Of a stretch of 64,000 bases of DNA, positions 29,823 to 39,700 are shown piece after piece (the first letter of the stretch is position 1; every line of letters begins with the position of its first letter). A program made the position numbers and the translations under genes. Source of the DNA: a marine gamma proteobacterium HTCC2143 (lineage in GTDB: Bacteria > Pseudomonadota > Gammaproteobacteria > Pseudomonadales > Dasaniaceae). The notes below the pieces were generated by a model, which saw nothing but the letters and a program-made list of their open reading frames with translations, ran no database searches and was not told the DNA's origin. The DNA lies in the NCBI GenBank assembly GCA_000169075.1, contig AAVT01000011.1:1-64000 (forward strand), written 5' to 3'.

Positions 29823-30857
29823 ATGTTGACGACACAACATTTAAAAAATGCCGCCAAGGCACCTTTAGACACACTGGCAGCCCAGTTTGGACCTCATAGG
29901 CGTGGCAAACAACAAAAACTATGGACGTTAATGTACCACCGAATTTTGCCGAAATCGGACCCTCGCTACGCCAGTGAAGAACCCGGGATGATCGTGGCGC
30001 CCGACACCTTTCGGCAACACTTGCAGCAATTAAAACAGCTTTTCACCATTTTGCCACTATCTGAATGGGTTGAGCGACAACAATCGGGGCAGGCGATCCC
30101 TTCAAATGCCTGCGCCATTACCTTTGACGATGGTTGGGCTGACAATTATGAATATGCCTTTCCGATCATTCAGCAAGAACAAGTGCCGGTGACGTTATTT
30201 GCCGTATCAGACATGATTGGTGGCACCCAACAATTTTGGCCCAATCGTGTCGCCCGGCTTTTTACTCATTGCTCAACCGAACAACTCAATGAACTCAATT
30301 GGTTGGCGCCTTTTTTATCAGCGGCGACTATAAGGAGGAGTAACAGTGGTGCTACAGAAGCTTTAAACGCAGAGCAAATATCCGAAGTCATCCAACAACT
30401 AAAATCGCTGCCCGACAACTTAATTGCCAGCCACCTGCTTGAAGCGGAGGCCGAGCTAGGTATCGACAACGACACCTCACAACCATTGGTTAACTGGCAA
30501 CAGCTGCGTGAAATGAGCGATAGCGGTCTGGTCGAGATAGGCTCCCACACCAGTCACCATTTCCGCCTGCAACAGTCACTGGACCCAGCCGTGATGGCGA
30601 GTGAAATCATTGACAGCCGCCAGCGGCTGCAAGACGAGCTTAATAAACCCGTGGATTTGTTTTGTTACCCCAACGGTGATGTTTGTCCTGAGGCCATTAA
30701 GCTGGCTAGAGAACACTACAAAGCCGCGGTTACCACCCAGCGTGGTATCAACTACAATAAGGGACAAGACTTACATCAATTACTGCGTATTGGCGTGCAT
30801 CAGGATATTAGTAACACAGCCACCAAATTCCAGTCTCGTTTGGCTAACTGGTTTTAA
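29823..30857 (+). CDS. Polysaccharide deacetylase family protein (NodB-like)
   Basis: A 344-residue protein with NodB-fold motifs: LMYHRILPKSD at the start of the fold, AITFDDGWADNYEYAFPII (motif 1 with the metal-site Asp pair), VEIGSHTSHHF (motif 2 with two metal-binding His) and LFCYPNGDV. It should remove N-acetyl groups from a polysaccharide, or act on a lipid-linked precursor. No signal peptide is evident. It is probably transcribed with the phosphatase gene before it. Confidence 0.87.
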   Translation: MLTTQHLKNAAKAPLDTLAAQFGPHRRGKQQKLWTLMYHRILPKSDPRYASEEPGMIVAPDTFRQHLQQLKQLFTILPLSEWVERQQSGQAIPSNACAITFDDGWADNYEYAFPIIQQEQVPVTLFAVSDMIGGTQQFWPNRVARLFTHCSTEQLNELNWLAPFLSAATIRRSNSGATEALNAEQISEVIQQLKSLPDNLIASHLLEAEAELGIDNDTSQPLVNWQQLREMSDSGLVEIGSHTSHHFRLQQSLDPAVMASEIIDSRQRLQDELNKPVDLFCYPNGDVCPEAIKLAREHYKAAVTTQRGINYNKGQDLHQLLRIGVHQDISNTATKFQSRLANWF

Positions 30858-30945
30858 CCGTAGAGGCTTATTCGTAGAGCCCCAGTGAATTAATACCCTT
30901 TCTATTTAATAGTCAGCGCAACGGTTCCGCGGTAGAATCTTCGAC

Positions 30946-31923
30946 ATGAATATAGAACCTCCGTCCGAAATTAGATCTGAGATTTCCGCCGATAACGGCA
31001 CAAACACTGATGACACCAAGACCATGTCTGCAGCTTCGTCGACAGTTACTCACGCAATGACGATTGATGTTGAAGACTATTATCATGTGGCCGCTTTTGG
31101 CAATGTTATTGACCCCAGCGACTGGCCAAAATGGCCTTCGAGGGTCGAGAATAATACCCAACGCCTGCTGGCACTGTTCGACGATAGTGGCATCAAAGCA
31201 ACTTTTTTTGTATTGGGTTGGGTGGCAGAGCGCTACCCAGAGCTGATTAAGGAGATAGCGTCACAGGGGCATGAGATTGCGTCACATGGCTATAGTCACC
31301 AGCTTATTTACACCCAGAGTCAGCAAACCTTTCGCGACGAAACGGCAAAATCTAAACAGATATTAGAAGACTTGATAGGCACCGCGGTGACGGGCTACCG
31401 GGCTGCCAGCTATTCCATTACTCAGCAGTCACTATGGGCGCTCGATATTCTCGGCGAGCTAGGTTTTACCTGGGACTCGAGTATTTTCCCGGTTCATCAC
31501 GACCGTTACGGCATTGCTTCAAGTCCTAAAAAACCGTACATCATTAACACCCATGGCAACCATAAGATCACTGAATTCCCGCTGACCACGGCCAAACTTT
31601 TTGGTCAATCGGTCCCTGCGGCGGGTGGTGGTTATTTCAGGCAATATCCCTATGCGCTGAGCCGCTGGTTGTTTGACCGCGCTAGTGAACATAGCACGGT
31701 GCCACAAATTTTTTATCTACACCCCTGGGAGATTGATCCCGATCAACCCAGAATACCGGGAGCCAGCGCCTTCTCGCGGTTCCGGCACTACACCAATTTA
31801 GGGCGCTGCGAAGCCCGGCTAAAACAACTACTGAATGATTTTGACTTCAGCACCGTGTCTAATAGCCTTGCCACCACGCCCGCCACCACTCTTGATATTG
31901 GCAAGCTCAGCAATGAACGTTAA
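30946..31923 (+). CDS. XrtA system polysaccharide deacetylase
   Basis: A 325-residue NodB-like enzyme of the PEP-CTERM-locus type with a DUF3473-like C terminus. The metal-site motif is TIDVEDYYHVAAFG, then KATFFVLGWVAERYPELI, HEIASHGYSHQLIY, TGYRAASYSI and the closing FYLHPWEIDPDQPR with RFRHYTNLGRCEARL. These are hallmark stretches of the XrtA deacetylase. It precedes the FemAB gene with an 11-base overlap, a pairing common in exosortase A loci. Confidence 0.93.
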   Translation: MNIEPPSEIRSEISADNGTNTDDTKTMSAASSTVTHAMTIDVEDYYHVAAFGNVIDPSDWPKWPSRVENNTQRLLALFDDSGIKATFFVLGWVAERYPELIKEIASQGHEIASHGYSHQLIYTQSQQTFRDETAKSKQILEDLIGTAVTGYRAASYSITQQSLWALDILGELGFTWDSSIFPVHHDRYGIASSPKKPYIINTHGNHKITEFPLTTAKLFGQSVPAAGGGYFRQYPYALSRWLFDRASEHSTVPQIFYLHPWEIDPDQPRIPGASAFSRFRHYTNLGRCEARLKQLLNDFDFSTVSNSLATTPATTLDIGKLSNER

Positions 31924-33340
31924 AGACATTCTCAACGACACAGACGGCTGTATTACGCAACGATGGGGTAGCCTAGCCAAATGTGAGAATAGCGCGGATA
32001 TCATTGAAACAGCCCACAGCATAAACCTGCTAATCAATGAACAAAAAACGGTTAAAACACATAAGCAGCAATGTTCAAAACAGTTCAAAACAGCAACAGA
32101 TGACCCTGCAAAAGTTGATGCGCTAAAACAACAGATGCAGGCAATTTCTGAGCGGCTAAAAAGCCTCGATGAAGACCGCAAAGCCAAAGAAAAACACCTT
32201 AGTGCATGCTTTGACGCCACTGCCGACCAACCATCATCGATGCCCTCTTTACCTCAACAATTTAACCAGAGTACGACCCGTGATGAAGCTGGCAGCCCAA
32301 CTCAGGCTGTCACCGTCACGCTGGCTGAGGATAAAGACGCAACAAGCTGGGACCACTATGTCGACCAGCATAGCGCTGCGTCGCTGTATCATCACTATGG
32401 CTGGAAGGGACTAATTGAAAACACTTTCAACCATCAAAGCCATCATTTTGTAGCCCGCAATCATGATCAAAAAATTGTTGGGCTACTACCGACCACTCGA
32501 CTAAAAAGTCGACTATTTGGGGGCTTTGGCGTCTCCATGCCCTACTTTAATTACGGCGGCGTGCTGGCAGACAACCCTTCTGTGTCGACTGAACTACTGA
32601 AAGAAGCGGCTCGTTTCTATCAAGATCTCGGCTGTTCTCACTTGGAGGTAAGAACTACCCAAGCTGACCTGATCGACTGGCCAGCATCCACCGATAAAGT
32701 GTCGATGATACGACCGCTGCCTGATACGACTGCAGAACTGGATCAACAATTGGGTAGCAAAATACGGGCACAAATAAAACGCGCACAGCGAGAAAATACT
32801 CAAACTCTGGTTGGTGGGTTAGAATTACTCGATCAATTCTATGACGTGTTTGCTACCAATATGCGCGATTTGGGCACCCCCGTTTACAGCAAAACTCTGT
32901 TTGCTAATATTCTCAGCCAGTGGCCGCAGCAAGCCACTATCGTCGTCATACAGCTTGATGGCCAACCCGTTGCTACTGCCTTTCTGCTGGGACACAGAGA
33001 CATGCTGGAGATCCCCTGGGCGTCGACGTTAAAAAAGGTCAACCCACTGAGCATCAACATGCTTCTTTACTGGGAAGTGTTGAGTTTTGCTATCGCCCAA
33101 AAATACCAATTCTTTGATTTTGGCCGATCCTCAAAAGACCACAATACCTATCGTTTTAAGAGGCAATGGGGAGCGAAACCTGTGCAACACCACTGGTATT
33201 ATTGGCTGCAAGATGAACAGGCAATGCCGGCGTTAAAACCTGACAACCCAAAATTTAAGCTGGCCATTCATGTATGGCAACAGCTGCCCGTTTTTCTCAC
33301 TCGAATCATTGGCCCTTTTATTGTAAAAAATTTGCCGTAG
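31913..33340 (+). CDS. FemAB family XrtA/PEP-CTERM system protein
   Basis: About 475 residues from ATG 31913; an earlier in-frame start at 31835 would lie deep in the deacetylase gene and is less likely. The first 120 or so residues are charged and helical, an extra N-terminal region probably forming a coiled coil (EQKTVKTHKQQ, KQQMQAISERLKSL). The GNAT-fold FemAB part follows: YHHYGWKGLIENTF, IVGLLPTTRLKS, MPYFNYGGV, SKIRAQIKRAQREN, YWEVLSFAIAQ and DFGRSSKDHNTYRFKRQWG. FemAB-like enzymes transfer an aminoacyl or acyl group to an amine. Here the acceptor is presumably an amino sugar or peptide of the EPS. Confidence 0.9.
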   Translation: MNVKDILNDTDGCITQRWGSLAKCENSADIIETAHSINLLINEQKTVKTHKQQCSKQFKTATDDPAKVDALKQQMQAISERLKSLDEDRKAKEKHLSACFDATADQPSSMPSLPQQFNQSTTRDEAGSPTQAVTVTLAEDKDATSWDHYVDQHSAASLYHHYGWKGLIENTFNHQSHHFVARNHDQKIVGLLPTTRLKSRLFGGFGVSMPYFNYGGVLADNPSVSTELLKEAARFYQDLGCSHLEVRTTQADLIDWPASTDKVSMIRPLPDTTAELDQQLGSKIRAQIKRAQRENTQTLVGGLELLDQFYDVFATNMRDLGTPVYSKTLFANILSQWPQQATIVVIQLDGQPVATAFLLGHRDMLEIPWASTLKKVNPLSINMLLYWEVLSFAIAQKYQFFDFGRSSKDHNTYRFKRQWGAKPVQHHWYYWLQDEQAMPALKPDNPKFKLAIHVWQQLPVFLTRIIGPFIVKNLP

Positions 33341-33424
33341 GTCAGGAACCACGATGAATACTGGTGCTAAGATGACGAGCACTGGTGCTAAAATAAAATA
33401 TGGATGTGAAAAAAGGCGCACAAT

Positions 33425-34453
33425 ATGTCGATTAAGAACGCCATCAAATCGGGCCTCGTAAGAGGCTTTTCCCTGCCTCCCGCTCGCCATTTGGCGCGAA
33501 AACTGGCTTCAGACAGTGCCCTGATTTTTATGTTGCACCGATTCCAGGACAACGATCTTGCTATAAAAGGTCACGACCCTGCGTTTTTACGCCAGTGTTT
33601 AGAAGAACTGCGGCGGCAGAAGTATCAGCTGGTTTCCGTTGACGATATTGTTAATGCTAATTTAAATGGTGAGGTCATCAAGAATGCCGTGGCTTTTACC
33701 GTGGATGATGGTTACCTAGACCACGCAGACATAGGCGGCGACGCTTTTTCTGACTATGATTGCCCAGCAACTTTCTACTTGATCAGTGATTTTATCAATG
33801 ATGAGTATTGGCCTGAAGATGCCAAGGTTAAATACCTGTTTGAGAGTACGCGGGTAAAAACTATCAACTGGCAATGTGGCGATTTATCGCTGCAAACATC
33901 ACTGGACGGTGAGCACCTGCGGCACTCAGCTGCAGAAGCCGTTGTGTGGGCTGCAAAAGAGTTATCCATCGAGCAAATGCAGCTGGCGACAATAAGTCTG
34001 GCACAGGCATTGGAAGTTGAAATACCTGCTCAAGCCCCCTCAAAATATCGCCCAATGAGCTGGGATGATGCACGTAAACTGGAGAAAAGCGGTATGCGTA
34101 TTGGCGCCCATACCTGCCAGCACGTGACCTTAAGCCAGGAGGACGACCCTTCGGCGCACAGCGAAATTATGGGCTCATTTGATGCCATCATGCGCAATGT
34201 TAAAAACCCCAGCAAGGTATTCTGTTATCCAACCGGAAGGACACAGGACTTCAATCAAAGGGATATCGATATTCTCAAACAAGGCGATTTTAGCGGAGCA
34301 GTTAGCTCAGCGCCCGGTTATTTTAAGTTTGGCGATATGAACCAGATGTTCACTATGCCGCGAATGGGAATGCCCGACAAACTTGTGGATTTTCGCCAGT
34401 ACACTTGCTATCCAGAATTATTCAAATCAAAAATCCGATCGTCTATTCGCTAA
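33425..34453 (+). CDS. Polysaccharide deacetylase family protein
   Basis: A 342-residue NodB-like protein and the third deacetylase within 5 kb. Motifs are LIFMLHRFQDND, AFTVDDGYLDHADIGG (motif 1, with Val-Asp-Asp-Gly in place of Phe-Asp-Asp-Gly), CPATFYLISDFIND, RIGAHTCQHVTLS (motif 2) and VFCYPTGRTQDF. It is 85 bases from FemAB and probably in the same transcript. It converges on the decayed cupin gene. The substrate is unknown. Confidence 0.88.
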   Translation: MSIKNAIKSGLVRGFSLPPARHLARKLASDSALIFMLHRFQDNDLAIKGHDPAFLRQCLEELRRQKYQLVSVDDIVNANLNGEVIKNAVAFTVDDGYLDHADIGGDAFSDYDCPATFYLISDFINDEYWPEDAKVKYLFESTRVKTINWQCGDLSLQTSLDGEHLRHSAAEAVVWAAKELSIEQMQLATISLAQALEVEIPAQAPSKYRPMSWDDARKLEKSGMRIGAHTCQHVTLSQEDDPSAHSEIMGSFDAIMRNVKNPSKVFCYPTGRTQDFNQRDIDILKQGDFSGAVSSAPGYFKFGDMNQMFTMPRMGMPDKLVDFRQYTCYPELFKSKIRSSIR

Positions 34454-34469
34454 AAATAATGTCAAACTC

Positions 34470-34495
34470 TGCCAACCAATGCTGCCAACCAATGC
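34470..34495. repeat. 13-bp tandem repeat, two copies
   Basis: The unit TGCCAACCAATGC occurs twice without spacing, followed by a partial third copy (CAACGAATG). It sits just after the stop of the last deacetylase gene and 26 bases from the broken cupin/ligase fusion gene, so it may mark the rearrangement point. Confidence 0.7.
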
Positions 34496-34520
34496 CAACG
34501 AATGACGATGTTTTACCCCG

Positions 34521-35027
34521 TTAAAAAAGTTTACTGAGGATAGTCTTGCGGTCGTATTTTCCATTGGCTGTGCGGGGGAAGCTCCCTTCCAAATGAAAAG
34601 GGGTTACCGAGGGCGGAGTAGAAATGAAAATAAACCCACCAATATTAAATATGTTTTTTTGTTCACGCTCTACGACCGGTCTTACTGTAGAAATAACTTC
34701 ATCTAGAAAAGCCTTATATTCAGGATGAGCTTCGATATTGTAGAGTGCTGTCCATGATCCCGGTTCGTCAATTCGATCAAACACCTCATCCAGGCTACGA
34801 CCATCAATCGCCTCATCCTGATGGAAAAAATTTTGATTTTTTTGAATATCAAGAGACACGAAACGGCACTGTTTCTTCTCCATCAAATAATTTGCTAACT
34901 ACTGTAACCGGTCCATTTCCAATAACGGGTGTACGTCATAATTATGACTGATGGGCGATATCTTATAAGAGCTAAAGCTTTTTCCCGGATCGATATGAAA
35001 ACTTCTATCTCCAGATGTAATAGCCAT
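34521..35027 (-). pseudogene. Broken cupin/JmjC-like gene fused to the tail of an acyl-AMP ligase
   Basis: Starting at ATG 35027 the frame reads about 42 residues (FHIDPGKSFSSYKI, VHPLLEMDRLQ), then an amber stop at 34901-34899, then continues in the same frame as a cupin-like protein (LANYLMEKKQCRFVS, NIEAHPEYKAFLDEVI, IFNIGGFIFISTPPSVTPFH). At the point where an HxD iron site should follow, the sequence switches to FPRTANGKYDRKTILSKL. That is the A10 motif and extreme C terminus of an acyl-AMP ligase. A deletion therefore seems to have joined the cupin 5' part to a ligase 3' end. A start at ATG 34883 would give about 120 residues, probably non-functional. Confidence 0.72.
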
Positions 35028-35117
35028 AATTTTCCGCTCTTTCTCGTTTTTTTGAACTAAATATCCATGTAATAGATATTATTCAACTATTCATTAGACC
35101 CAAATGAGCTGTCAGTT

Positions 35118-35963
35118 TTATTTCATTTCATCCGCACGAAAACGCTCCAAATGCACTCCCGCCCAATCTTCAACACATTGAACAAGGCGATCACGGTGAC
35201 TTTGTAACTTATACAAATGATTAGCTAAAGGCCAAAAAACCTCTTGGCAGCACTCTTCAAGGCCAGGTATATTCATTGCGCGTACAAACTGGCCCTGCTG
35301 ATTATAGTGATTCATTGCCTGACTGGTAAACACCGCAAGAATTCTACCTGAGCAAGCACTAAGATGCCGAAAGCACTGATCCATATCAGTTTGAGTGGGC
35401 TTATCTCTTAGAGCCGCCATCTCTGCGTATACATTAGGCTCAATACCAAGTGCCAAGGAAAAACGGCGCACAATAGTTTTGGGGAGATTGAGCCACTTAT
35501 AAATATTGCTCAGCTTCCCTTTTAGCTCACGGACAAAAAATTTTTTATCATACGGAGACACCATATCCAACAGTACCAAACCTTTGACATCCATATCTTT
35601 CGCCGAAATTTTTATCGCATTATCTGCGCCTGAACATAAACCTATTAGTACTATTTTTCGATCTCCAAATCGCGCGAATAGAGACTGTTTAATAGACTGC
35701 CAATCCAAAGCCACCGACTCGCGATTACTTAACCCTTCACGGGTAGGCGTATCGCCCTTTCCAGATAAATCGACTCTGACAGATATATAGCCAACTTTTG
35801 CTAACGCCCTACAGAGCAAAGTATTTAGACGGTATGGCCCTTCTCTATGAGTCAGGCCTGCATTGAAGCATACCGCCATCGGCGCATGGCTTATCTCTTC
35901 TGGCAGAGTAGCCATACCAAAACCACGATTTTTTTCTCCAAAACGTACAACTTCCTCCTTCAT
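35118..35963 (-). CDS. XrtA-associated alpha/beta hydrolase 1
   Basis: A 281-residue alpha/beta hydrolase. The core shows VCFNAGLTHREGPYRLN, VRVDLSGKGDTPTREG and the nucleophile elbow GLCSGAD with Cys110 at the nucleophile position. Cys rather than Ser is usual for hydrolase 1 of exosortase A loci as I know the family. It is preceded by hydrolase 2 with a 4-base ATGA overlap, so the two are translated together. These paired enzymes are thought to handle acyl or peptidyl groups but have no proven reaction. A second copy lies at 50537. Confidence 0.88.
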   Translation of the reverse strand: MKEEVVRFGEKNRGFGMATLPEEISHAPMAVCFNAGLTHREGPYRLNTLLCRALAKVGYISVRVDLSGKGDTPTREGLSNRESVALDWQSIKQSLFARFGDRKIVLIGLCSGADNAIKISAKDMDVKGLVLLDMVSPYDKKFFVRELKGKLSNIYKWLNLPKTIVRRFSLALGIEPNVYAEMAALRDKPTQTDMDQCFRHLSACSGRILAVFTSQAMNHYNQQGQFVRAMNIPGLEECCQEVFWPLANHLYKLQSHRDRLVQCVEDWAGVHLERFRADEMK

Positions 35964-36715
35964 TTTTCTAAGACCATCAAAGCAATACTCGTAAGAACCG
36001 ACTTGGGGTGAAAATTTCCTTCATGAAAACTCGGCCAATCGTATTCTAAACCTGAAAACTGGCAGTTTATATATGGACCATTTTCGGCGACAGACTTATC
36101 AGTAGTCACTACATTAATACGATCACCTATATCATCAATCTCCACTAATTTCAGCTCAGAAATACTCCGCTCTAAGCTCTCTCCAAGCGTGAAATTTTCA
36201 AAACTTAACACTTCTGACTTCATCCCTACCTGTTTAGCTAACCATCGGTGCCCGCTCTCAATCTTTTTATTCACAGACGATAACCACCCCAGATATTCCT
36301 GACCACTAAGTATTGGATCCCACAATACAAAACGGGTAATCGCAGCATGTTTGCAGTGAACAGCAAGCGCAGCACCAAATCTCACTCCAACAAGTACCAC
36401 TGACTGCGCTCCGGTCAAAGCAATACCCTCTTCTATAACACTGTAAATATCATCAATCCAATCATTCGCAGTGAATTCTGACAACTCGCCCTGAGATTCA
36501 CCGGTACCACTATAATCTAAACGAATAACATGCTTGCCTTTATCAGAACAAGCATTGGCAAGATCAGCGATAGCTCTATAACAACGTCGGTATTCGTCAA
36601 AGAGCGGAGGACAAATAACCAACAACTCTGCAGACGACGAGTCTCTCGCAGATTGGTAACATGCAAAGGCTTTTCTGGGGCCAAAAAAGAAAGGCTCTAT
36701 CATTATCACTTCCAA
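35960..36715 (-). CDS. XrtA-associated alpha/beta hydrolase 2
   Basis: A 251-residue alpha/beta hydrolase-fold protein (FGPRKAFACYQSA, LLVICPPLFDEYRRCYRAI, HVIRLDYSGTGESQGEL). The nucleophile elbow reads GVRFGA, with Arg112 where Ser or Cys is expected; the exosortase A hydrolase 2 family generally has Arg here, to my knowledge. It is therefore unlikely to be a normal serine hydrolase. It lies 72 bases downstream of the NRPS gene and overlaps hydrolase 1 by 4 bases. Confidence 0.87.
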   Translation of the reverse strand: MEVIMIEPFFFGPRKAFACYQSARDSSSAELLVICPPLFDEYRRCYRAIADLANACSDKGKHVIRLDYSGTGESQGELSEFTANDWIDDIYSVIEEGIALTGAQSVVLVGVRFGAALAVHCKHAAITRFVLWDPILSGQEYLGWLSSVNKKIESGHRWLAKQVGMKSEVLSFENFTLGESLERSISELKLVEIDDIGDRINVVTTDKSVAENGPYINCQFSGLEYDWPSFHEGNFHPKSVLTSIALMVLEK

Positions 36716-36787
36716 TACATTTTTGTGATTGAAGAATGGGGCTTACATCCGCTGTCAGCAAATAACGGCTATCAACTCAAATTTCTA

Positions 36788-39700
36788 TCATTGAAAAAGC
36801 CGTCTCCAAAACGGCCTCTGTGGCAAATCACTGACCATCTCACTAGTACTCTGCGGCACCGAATCTCCGGGCTTATCAATATTCGCCACGAACGCCGATA
36901 TTTTCGCTGCTAGATTTTCGATAGTCGCCGACTCTACCTGACCCGAGTCGTAATCAAAAACCATAACAAATCCCTCGGCATGGATTCTTGTCCAAAATTC
37001 CAGCGGCACTTCTGTTTCCTGTCGCTCCATATCTATTTGTGACAGTTTGAGATCAGCAAGGGCTTGAGGTCTGTTGCGTATATCCTGAAATGCAAAACTA
37101 ATAGGCAGACACGCGGGAAACCACTGCTTTTCCAGTGGAGTATCTGCTACTAATTGCGCATAGCTGAGCTCCTGATGATCATAAAATATCCTCAATTGCG
37201 CCGCTATGTCTGTAACCATCACTCCAAGGTCACCCGTTCGCACATTTACTTCCATGGGAAGAGTAGATACAAAACCGCCCACCAAACCGATAACGTCGGG
37301 CATGTAACGGCCGCTAACTGGCAGACCTATCACCAAGTTATTACGCTTCTCAGCGTCACTGCAAGCTTTAGCGAACAGTGCTAAAAGCACCTCGTGGAGT
37401 CGCACTTGATACAACTCGCAGAAGGTTTCAATCTTATCCAGAATATCACCATCGAAGTATAATTCGCGGCGTGTGTATTTATCTTTAGCGGCCTCGCTAT
37501 TCACCAAACTTGAAACCTGACTGCCTAAATCAATAGCCTTTCGATGATAGGACAACGCTTCGCTGTCAGTAGGCTGACAAGCCACCCATTCGGTATAATC
37601 GCGAAACTGGAAGGATAAAGGGTCCAAAACAGCAGCCCGATTCTCCAAGGCAGCTCGATAGTACGCTTCAAGTTCACCCAGAAAAATATCAAAGGACCAA
37701 CCATCAAATACCAATTGGTGAGCAGCAATGACTAAAAGATGTTTTTCAGCACTAATTTTATACAACAAAATATTGCACAATGTTTCGTTAATAACTGAAA
37801 AGGGTAACAAGCCTCTTTGTCGTGCATCTGATAACACAGCAGACATAGGGTCCGTTTCATTGGAAAAATCTCTATACGTTGGCATTTCCAGCTCAGACAT
37901 ATGACGCAACACCAACTGGTACCCTTGCTCAAAGGGGGTTATCACAGTTCTCAGTGCTGTTTGTCGCTCCACAACCCGCTCAACACTCTTACTAAAAGCG
38001 GCCAGGTTCATCTCCCCCTCCAGCAACCAGGCTGCTGGTAAATTATTACAGGTGTTGTCCGGGTGTTTTAGCTGACGCTCCAATAAACGAGATTGCTCTT
38101 GGCTAAGCTGCCTTGCCGCAAATTGTGGTAATGCCACAGGCGCAACCACTACCTGTTCTTTAACAGGAGCAGCAGAAGTAATCTTTTCAGCAAGTGCTGA
38201 CAGTCGATCAACAACTATGTCCGCAGGTTTTAGGCGAGCGCCAGATGCTATTTCTATTTGGCGTATTGCCTGCAATGCCAACAAAGAGTGCCCACCTAGT
38301 TCAAAAAAATTATCTTCTCGTCCAATCGCACCACCAATCTTCAGGAGATCCGACCAAACAGACGCTATAAGTTTTTCTGAATCTGTTTGCAGGACTTTCG
38401 CGCCCAAAATTGATGACGCACTCATCTCTGGACGAGGCAAGGAGCGCCGATCCACTTTCCCATTCGGGGTGAGAGGGATCTTGCTAATACTCAAAAAATA
38501 CTGAGGCACCATATAGCTCGGCAGACATTCACGCAATTTTTTTCGAATACTAATCGTTTCCAATGCTCTATCAGCCACGGGCACACAACAAGCCACAACA
38601 CGCACATCTTGCTCACCTAGATTCAACAGGTAGACAACCGCCTGCTCCACTTCAACACAGCTTTTTAATGCCATCTCTATCTCGCCAAGCTCAATCCTGT
38701 ATCCTCGCAGTTTGACCTGATCATCAAGTCGGCCCAAATGCTGTATCTCTCCATTGGGAAGGGCTTTAGCCAGATCGCCCGTGCGATAAATTCGACCTAA
38801 AACAGGATGCGTGACAAATCGATCATCATTAAGAGCTGGTCGTTGATGATACCCCAAGGAGACTCCGGCGCCGCCTATACAGAGTTCGCCCGGTACAGAG
38901 ACAGGCAAAGGGTTTAAGTTGTCATCGAGGACATAAACCTGTGTATTGGCAATAGGTCTACCTATGGTAATTAGCGCATCGCTTTCCTGGATTTTTTTAC
39001 ATGTAGACCAGACTGTTGTCTCCGTCGGGCCAAACATATTCCAGAGCTCACTGACACAAGAAACAAGTTCCAACGCCAAATCCTGAGGTAAGGGCTCGCC
39101 ACCGCACAAGGCCTTAAGCTGCCGTCTGGACTTATCCTTGCCCCATTCACTTGTCAGCAGCATTCTCCATGTACTCGGCGTGGCCTGCATGATAGTAACT
39201 TGGCCTTCCTTCAATAATACAGCAAGCCGCTCTCCATCCTTTACATCATCACGACTGGCAATCAACGTGGTCGCTCCCGTGACTAAAGGTAAAAACAACT
39301 CCAACACTGAAATATCGAAAGACAATGTTGTCACTGCCAACAAGGTATCACTCTCTGTACAACCCGGTCGGTCTGCCATGCTTTCCAGAAAGTTGATCAG
39401 AGCCCCATTTTGAATTCTAACGCCTTTGGGCTTTCCCGTAGATCCTGAAGTGTAGATAGTATATGCAGCTCGCTCTAGCGAGGGGTCCGGTAAATCAATG
39501 CTGACGTCACGCACTCCTGCCAATACAAGATCACCCATGTTCAAATGCTTAATCTCGGCCTCACGTACGGCTTGCGGCGTGCTATCATCCTCTAATACTG
39601 CAGTCGCGCCACTGTCATCAAGCATGTAGAGCAAACGATCCGTCGGAAAATCAGGGTCTAATGGAAGATAGATTGCACCTAACTTCTGTATTGCCAATGT

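Noticed and set aside
31835..31912. Upstream extension of FemAB into the deacetylase gene
   Set aside because: The extra residues are a frame-shifted read of a conserved deacetylase end; ATG 31913 gives the usual short overlap.
33359..33391. Spaced direct repeat ACTGGTGCTAA before the third deacetylase gene as a regulatory site
   Set aside because: Only two short copies, no symmetry, and no link to a known regulator.
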